From contig NZ_WNKX01000018.1 of the NCBI RefSeq assembly GCF_009720745.1, positions 1 through 64,000 on the forward strand: 64,000 bases of DNA, in the 5' to 3' direction. The first letter of the stretch is position 1. The number at the start of each line of letters is the position of its first letter. Shown here piece by piece: positions 61,119 to 64,000 of the stretch. Below the pieces are notes generated by a model. That model was given only the letters and a program-made list of their open reading frames with translations. It was not told the DNA's origin and did no database searches. Source of the DNA: Massilia eburnea. GTDB taxonomy: Bacteria > Pseudomonadota > Gammaproteobacteria > Burkholderiales > Burkholderiaceae_D. The position numbers and the translations under genes are program-made.

Positions 61119-62126
61119 ATGAAATATGTCACCCTGCCTGTATTGCTTGCCACCGCGCTGCTGGTGCAGTCGACCGCCGGCGCCCAGGAAAGCACGGCAG
61201 CGAATAGCACCGATAAGGCACGCGATGCGCTGGCAAAGAAAGAAGGAGAAGGCGACCAGAGCGCCTTGTTGAAGGAGACCCTGACCGCGGTCGACAAGCA
61301 GTATTCCCTGATCCGCAAAGGCAAGTACCAGTTCACCTATGACCTGAACTACAGCTACATCGGCCAGGAAAAGATCGTCACCGATTACACGGCCGAAGGC
61401 CTGACCCTGTTCGAGATCGAAAACGTGTCGTCGCACGTCGTCACCAACACCCTGTCGGTGGACTACGGGGTGCTGGACAACCTGACCGCCAACGTGACCC
61501 TGCCGGTGATCGGCAAATATGCGGAAGCCAGGGGCAGCAACAACACTTCCTTCTCGCTGGGCGACATGGTCCTGGGCGCGCGCTTCCAGCCGTGGGAAGC
61601 GCGCCGCGACACGGCCAACTTCACCGCCCTCACCAACCTGCGCCTGCCGACCGGGCGCAGCCCGTTCAAGATCATCGCCGGCAGCGGCGAGGCGACCGGC
61701 AGCGGCGTTGCCGCGCTGTCGGTGGGCATGAACGTCAACCGCATCGTCGATCCGGTGGCGCTGTTCGGCTCCGTCTCGCTGACCGCCAGCGCGCCGGCCA
61801 CGGGCCTGAACCAGGTCAACGGCACCCGCGTGCTGAACCGTGTGGCACCGGGAACACAGTTCGGCTTCGGCATGGGCTTCGCGTATGCCCTGTCGTATGG
61901 CATTTCTACAACGATGTCCTTCCAGGGCGCGATCTCGCAAGGCTCCAAGTTGCGTTTTGCCGACGGTTTGAACGTGAAGACTGCTTCCCAGACTTCGGCG
62001 ATCCTGAACTTCGGCATGGGCTACCGCATGTCGCCGAAGAACACGGTCAATATGTCGGTCGGCATCGGCCTGACCGCGGACTCGCCGAACTTCTCGGTTG
62101 GCCTGAACATGCCGCTGGCGTTCTGA
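61119..62126 (+). CDS. filC: FilC-like outer-membrane barrel protein
   Basis: A 335-residue exported protein with a signal peptide (about residues 1-22), a helical N-terminal region (NSTDKARDALAKKEGEGDQS) and a long beta-rich C-terminal part with alternating residues and glycine repeats (NVTLPVIGKYAEARGSNNTS; GSVSLTASAPATGLNQVNG; FGFGMGFAYALSYGISTTMS), ending PNFSVGLNMPLAF with a terminal Phe typical of barrels. It lies 11 bp after filB. Named by position and similarity to Acinetobacter FilC. Confidence 0.75.
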   Translation: MKYVTLPVLLATALLVQSTAGAQESTAANSTDKARDALAKKEGEGDQSALLKETLTAVDKQYSLIRKGKYQFTYDLNYSYIGQEKIVTDYTAEGLTLFEIENVSSHVVTNTLSVDYGVLDNLTANVTLPVIGKYAEARGSNNTSFSLGDMVLGARFQPWEARRDTANFTALTNLRLPTGRSPFKIIAGSGEATGSGVAALSVGMNVNRIVDPVALFGSVSLTASAPATGLNQVNGTRVLNRVAPGTQFGFGMGFAYALSYGISTTMSFQGAISQGSKLRFADGLNVKTASQTSAILNFGMGYRMSPKNTVNMSVGIGLTADSPNFSVGLNMPLAF

Positions 62127-62136
62127 CGAGGCAGCG

Positions 62137-63738
62137 ATGCGCGCCCCGCTCCGCATGGCGGCATGTGCCGCTGCGATTTCCTGCGCCCTGCCCGCACATG
62201 CTGCGCTGGTGGAAAACCTGACCACCAGCGTGGTGGCCATGGCGCTGGGCAATGCCGTCACGGCAGATCCACCGGGCATCGACTCGGTGCACTTCAATCC
62301 TGCCGGGCTGGCGCGCCTGGACGGGGACCTGACGCAGCACACCGCGTTCGGCGCCTCGATCCGCGCCAACGCCACCTTTACCCGCCCCGATAATTTCGAC
62401 ATCGGCGGCTGGAAGGACGACCCGATCAGCGGCACCAGCACGGGGCCGATGCGGCAAGCGATGTACGTGCCGACATACGGCATGCCGGGCTGGCGCCTGC
62501 CCGGCGTGGTCGTGCCGACCCTGGGCTTCGCCTGGCACAACCCGGACTCGAAATGGACCTTCGCCACCAATTCCTATATGGCGCAGGCGATCAGCCTTGA
62601 CCGCACCACGGATCCGAACGATCCGGGCCGTTTCGACGGGCGCCAGGTCCAGTTGCAGCGCCTGGTGTACGCCTCGCCCTCCTTCGGCTACAAATATTCG
62701 GACACGCTGCGCTTCGGCGCCGGCGTACCGATTGCGCACTCGGCCTTCGTGGTCGATACGCAGATGCGCTTCCCCAACCAGCTGCTGGGCATTTTCGGCA
62801 ACCTGCAGAAGGGCTGGTGTCCCGAAGACGGCGGCAACATCATCGACGTCTTCGGTTTTGGCCTGTGCGGCGGCGGCAAGGAAGGCATGGTCAGCCCGTT
62901 CAAGACGGCGGCCGCAATGCGGCTGGAAATGACGGCCCCGGTCGACCCGACCCTGAACCTGGGCGTGCTGTGGGAACCGGCGCCGTGGTTCGCCTTTGGT
63001 GCGGTCTACCAGGGCGGTTCGAAAACGCGCTATACCGGTAAGTACGAATTCGACACCCAGCCGATGCTGCGCAATTTCGTCAAGGGCTTGAACTCCAGCC
63101 TGTTCGGGCCAGTAGCCGGCGCCATCCTCGGCCTGCCGCAGTACATACCGGAGGTGCAGAAAGGGAATATGTCGGCCACCATCGCCTTCCCTTCGCACGT
63201 GCAGGTCGGCGTAAAGTTCAAGCCGGTCAAATACGTGCAGCTGAACGTGGACGCCAGCTATGCGCACTGGAGCGACTGGAACCAGCTGGTGTTTGAATTC
63301 GACCAGAGCATCAAGCTGCTGGAAGTGGCGCGCCTGTACGGCATTCCCGACTCCACCAAGCTGAAGATCCCGCGCGGCTACAAGAGCGTGGTGAATTTCG
63401 GCTACGGCCTGCAGCTGTTCCCCTTCGACGGCATGGCGCTGCGCTTTGGCTACGAGCCGCGCAAGTCCTCGGTCCCGCTCAACAAGATCGACCTGATCGC
63501 CCCCCTGCCGGACACCAGGCTGTATAGCGTCGGCCTGAACTGGCGCATCAACAAGAGCTATGAGCTGAACCTGACCGGTTCCTACATGAAGGGCAAATTC
63601 GACGCGCCGGCCGAAACGTCGGACAACATGAACAGCACCAAATTCCTCAACATCATTTACAACCCCTATGCCGGCCATGACGTGGCGGGCGATATCAAGG
63701 TCCGTTATTTCGGATTCAGTTTAGTTGAACATTTCTAG
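62137..63738 (+). CDS. filD: FadL/OmpP1-family outer-membrane protein, FilD-like
   Basis: A 533-residue outer-membrane protein. Signal peptide about residues 1-23 (MRAPLRMAACAAAISCALPA), then the FadL-type N-terminus with ALGNAVTADPPGIDSVHFNP and AGLARLDGDL, the usual lipid-gate region. The rest is a 14-strand-type barrel ending RYFGFSLVEHF with a terminal Phe. FadL members import hydrophobic molecules. It lies 10 bp after filC and 11 bp before the next gene. Confidence 0.83.
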   Translation: MRAPLRMAACAAAISCALPAHAALVENLTTSVVAMALGNAVTADPPGIDSVHFNPAGLARLDGDLTQHTAFGASIRANATFTRPDNFDIGGWKDDPISGTSTGPMRQAMYVPTYGMPGWRLPGVVVPTLGFAWHNPDSKWTFATNSYMAQAISLDRTTDPNDPGRFDGRQVQLQRLVYASPSFGYKYSDTLRFGAGVPIAHSAFVVDTQMRFPNQLLGIFGNLQKGWCPEDGGNIIDVFGFGLCGGGKEGMVSPFKTAAAMRLEMTAPVDPTLNLGVLWEPAPWFAFGAVYQGGSKTRYTGKYEFDTQPMLRNFVKGLNSSLFGPVAGAILGLPQYIPEVQKGNMSATIAFPSHVQVGVKFKPVKYVQLNVDASYAHWSDWNQLVFEFDQSIKLLEVARLYGIPDSTKLKIPRGYKSVVNFGYGLQLFPFDGMALRFGYEPRKSSVPLNKIDLIAPLPDTRLYSVGLNWRINKSYELNLTGSYMKGKFDAPAETSDNMNSTKFLNIIYNPYAGHDVAGDIKVRYFGFSLVEHF

Positions 63739-63749
63739 GAGCGAATGAG

Positions 63750-64000
63750 ATGAAAAAACTCGCGACAATGATCGCCGCCCTGGCCATCGGGAGCTCAGTC
63801 CAGGCGGCACAGGTTCCAGCGGCCAAACAGGAGTTGGTCAACCGCGTGCTGCAGCTGTGGCATCCGGAAACCATCGGCGAATCGATGCTGCAGCAGCCGG
63901 TGGGCGATGCGGTACAACAGGCGCGTGTCGTGCTGCAAGGGCGCGCAGTGCCGGAAAAACGCGATGCGGCGATGAAGGACATCCTCAGCGACGCTCGCCA
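63750..64000 (+). CDS. Exported protein after filD, truncated by the window end
   Basis: The first 83 codons of an exported protein. A signal peptide (MKKLATMIAALAIGSSVQAA) precedes a helical segment (KQELVNRVLQLWHPETIGES MLQQPVGDAVQQARVVLQGR) that loosely resembles DUF2059-type proteins. AGGAG lies 9 nt before the ATG. In Acinetobacter filE follows filD, but this part does not allow naming it FilE. Confidence 0.6.
   Translation, partial: MKKLATMIAALAIGSSVQAAQVPAAKQELVNRVLQLWHPETIGESMLQQPVGDAVQQARVVLQGRAVPEKRDAAMKDILSDAR

Overview
The window looks like the chromosome of a high-GC betaproteobacterium of the Oxalobacteraceae, probably of the Massilia/Duganella/Janthinobacterium type. This is inferred from gene content: a rpsP-rimM-trmD-rplS operon, a DUF3579 protein, a betaproteobacterial CobD/CbiB-like protein, and Oxalobacteraceae-like protein sequences and intergenic repeats. 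Most of it is ordinary core genome with short intergenic gaps. I found no rRNA, no tRNA and no CRISPR array.

Layout. 1-575: right part of an IS30-family element. 0.6-8.1 kb, minus strand: acetyltransferase, M16 peptidase, DUF3579, CobD/CbiB-like protein, NUDIX CoA pyrophosphatase, then rplS-trmD-rimM-rpsP. 8.3-15 kb: a three-gene gtr-like glycosylation cassette, an exported glycine-zipper protein, LysE, proline dehydrogenase and a polysaccharide deacetylase. 15-24 kb: etfB-etfA-acyl-CoA dehydrogenase, a TusA-like protein, alaS, a glycerophosphodiesterase and a CaiB/BaiF CoA-transferase. 24-31 kb: MFS/LysR pair, a four-gene operon of a J-domain protein plus three proteins I do not recognise, and glnS. 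31-35 kb: a CHASE sensor kinase and an unusual protein with a GRDP-like N-terminal domain followed by 18 near-identical AYSGR units; three perfect FNR/Anr-type palindromes flank these two genes. 35-54 kb: housekeeping and signalling genes (NAD-dependent epimerase-like, ferredoxin reductase, RaiA/HPF-like, CNB-GGDEF, sbcB, pyrF, LemA/TPM operon, chemoreceptor, M20 dipeptidase, paired solute-binding proteins). 54.9-56.06 kb: a stand-alone TnpB element. 57.2-64 kb: a divergent locus resembling the Acinetobacter fil (putative pilus) genes, with four DUF6160/FilA-like exported proteins on the minus strand and a C39 peptidase (FilB), FilC-like barrel, FadL-like FilD and a truncated exported protein on the plus strand.

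The best candidates for undescribed biology are: (1) the AYSGR repeat protein at 33.4-34.5 kb and its likely oxygen-responsive control; (2) the fil-like locus, where every FilA-like protein carries an ELSxVxG-type motif just after its signal peptide, resembling the double-glycine leaders that C39 peptidases cut; (3) the J-domain operon, bracketed by two copies of a MITE-like palindromic repeat; (4) that repeat family itself, four copies of which have ends that overlap or nearly touch the stop codons of convergent genes.
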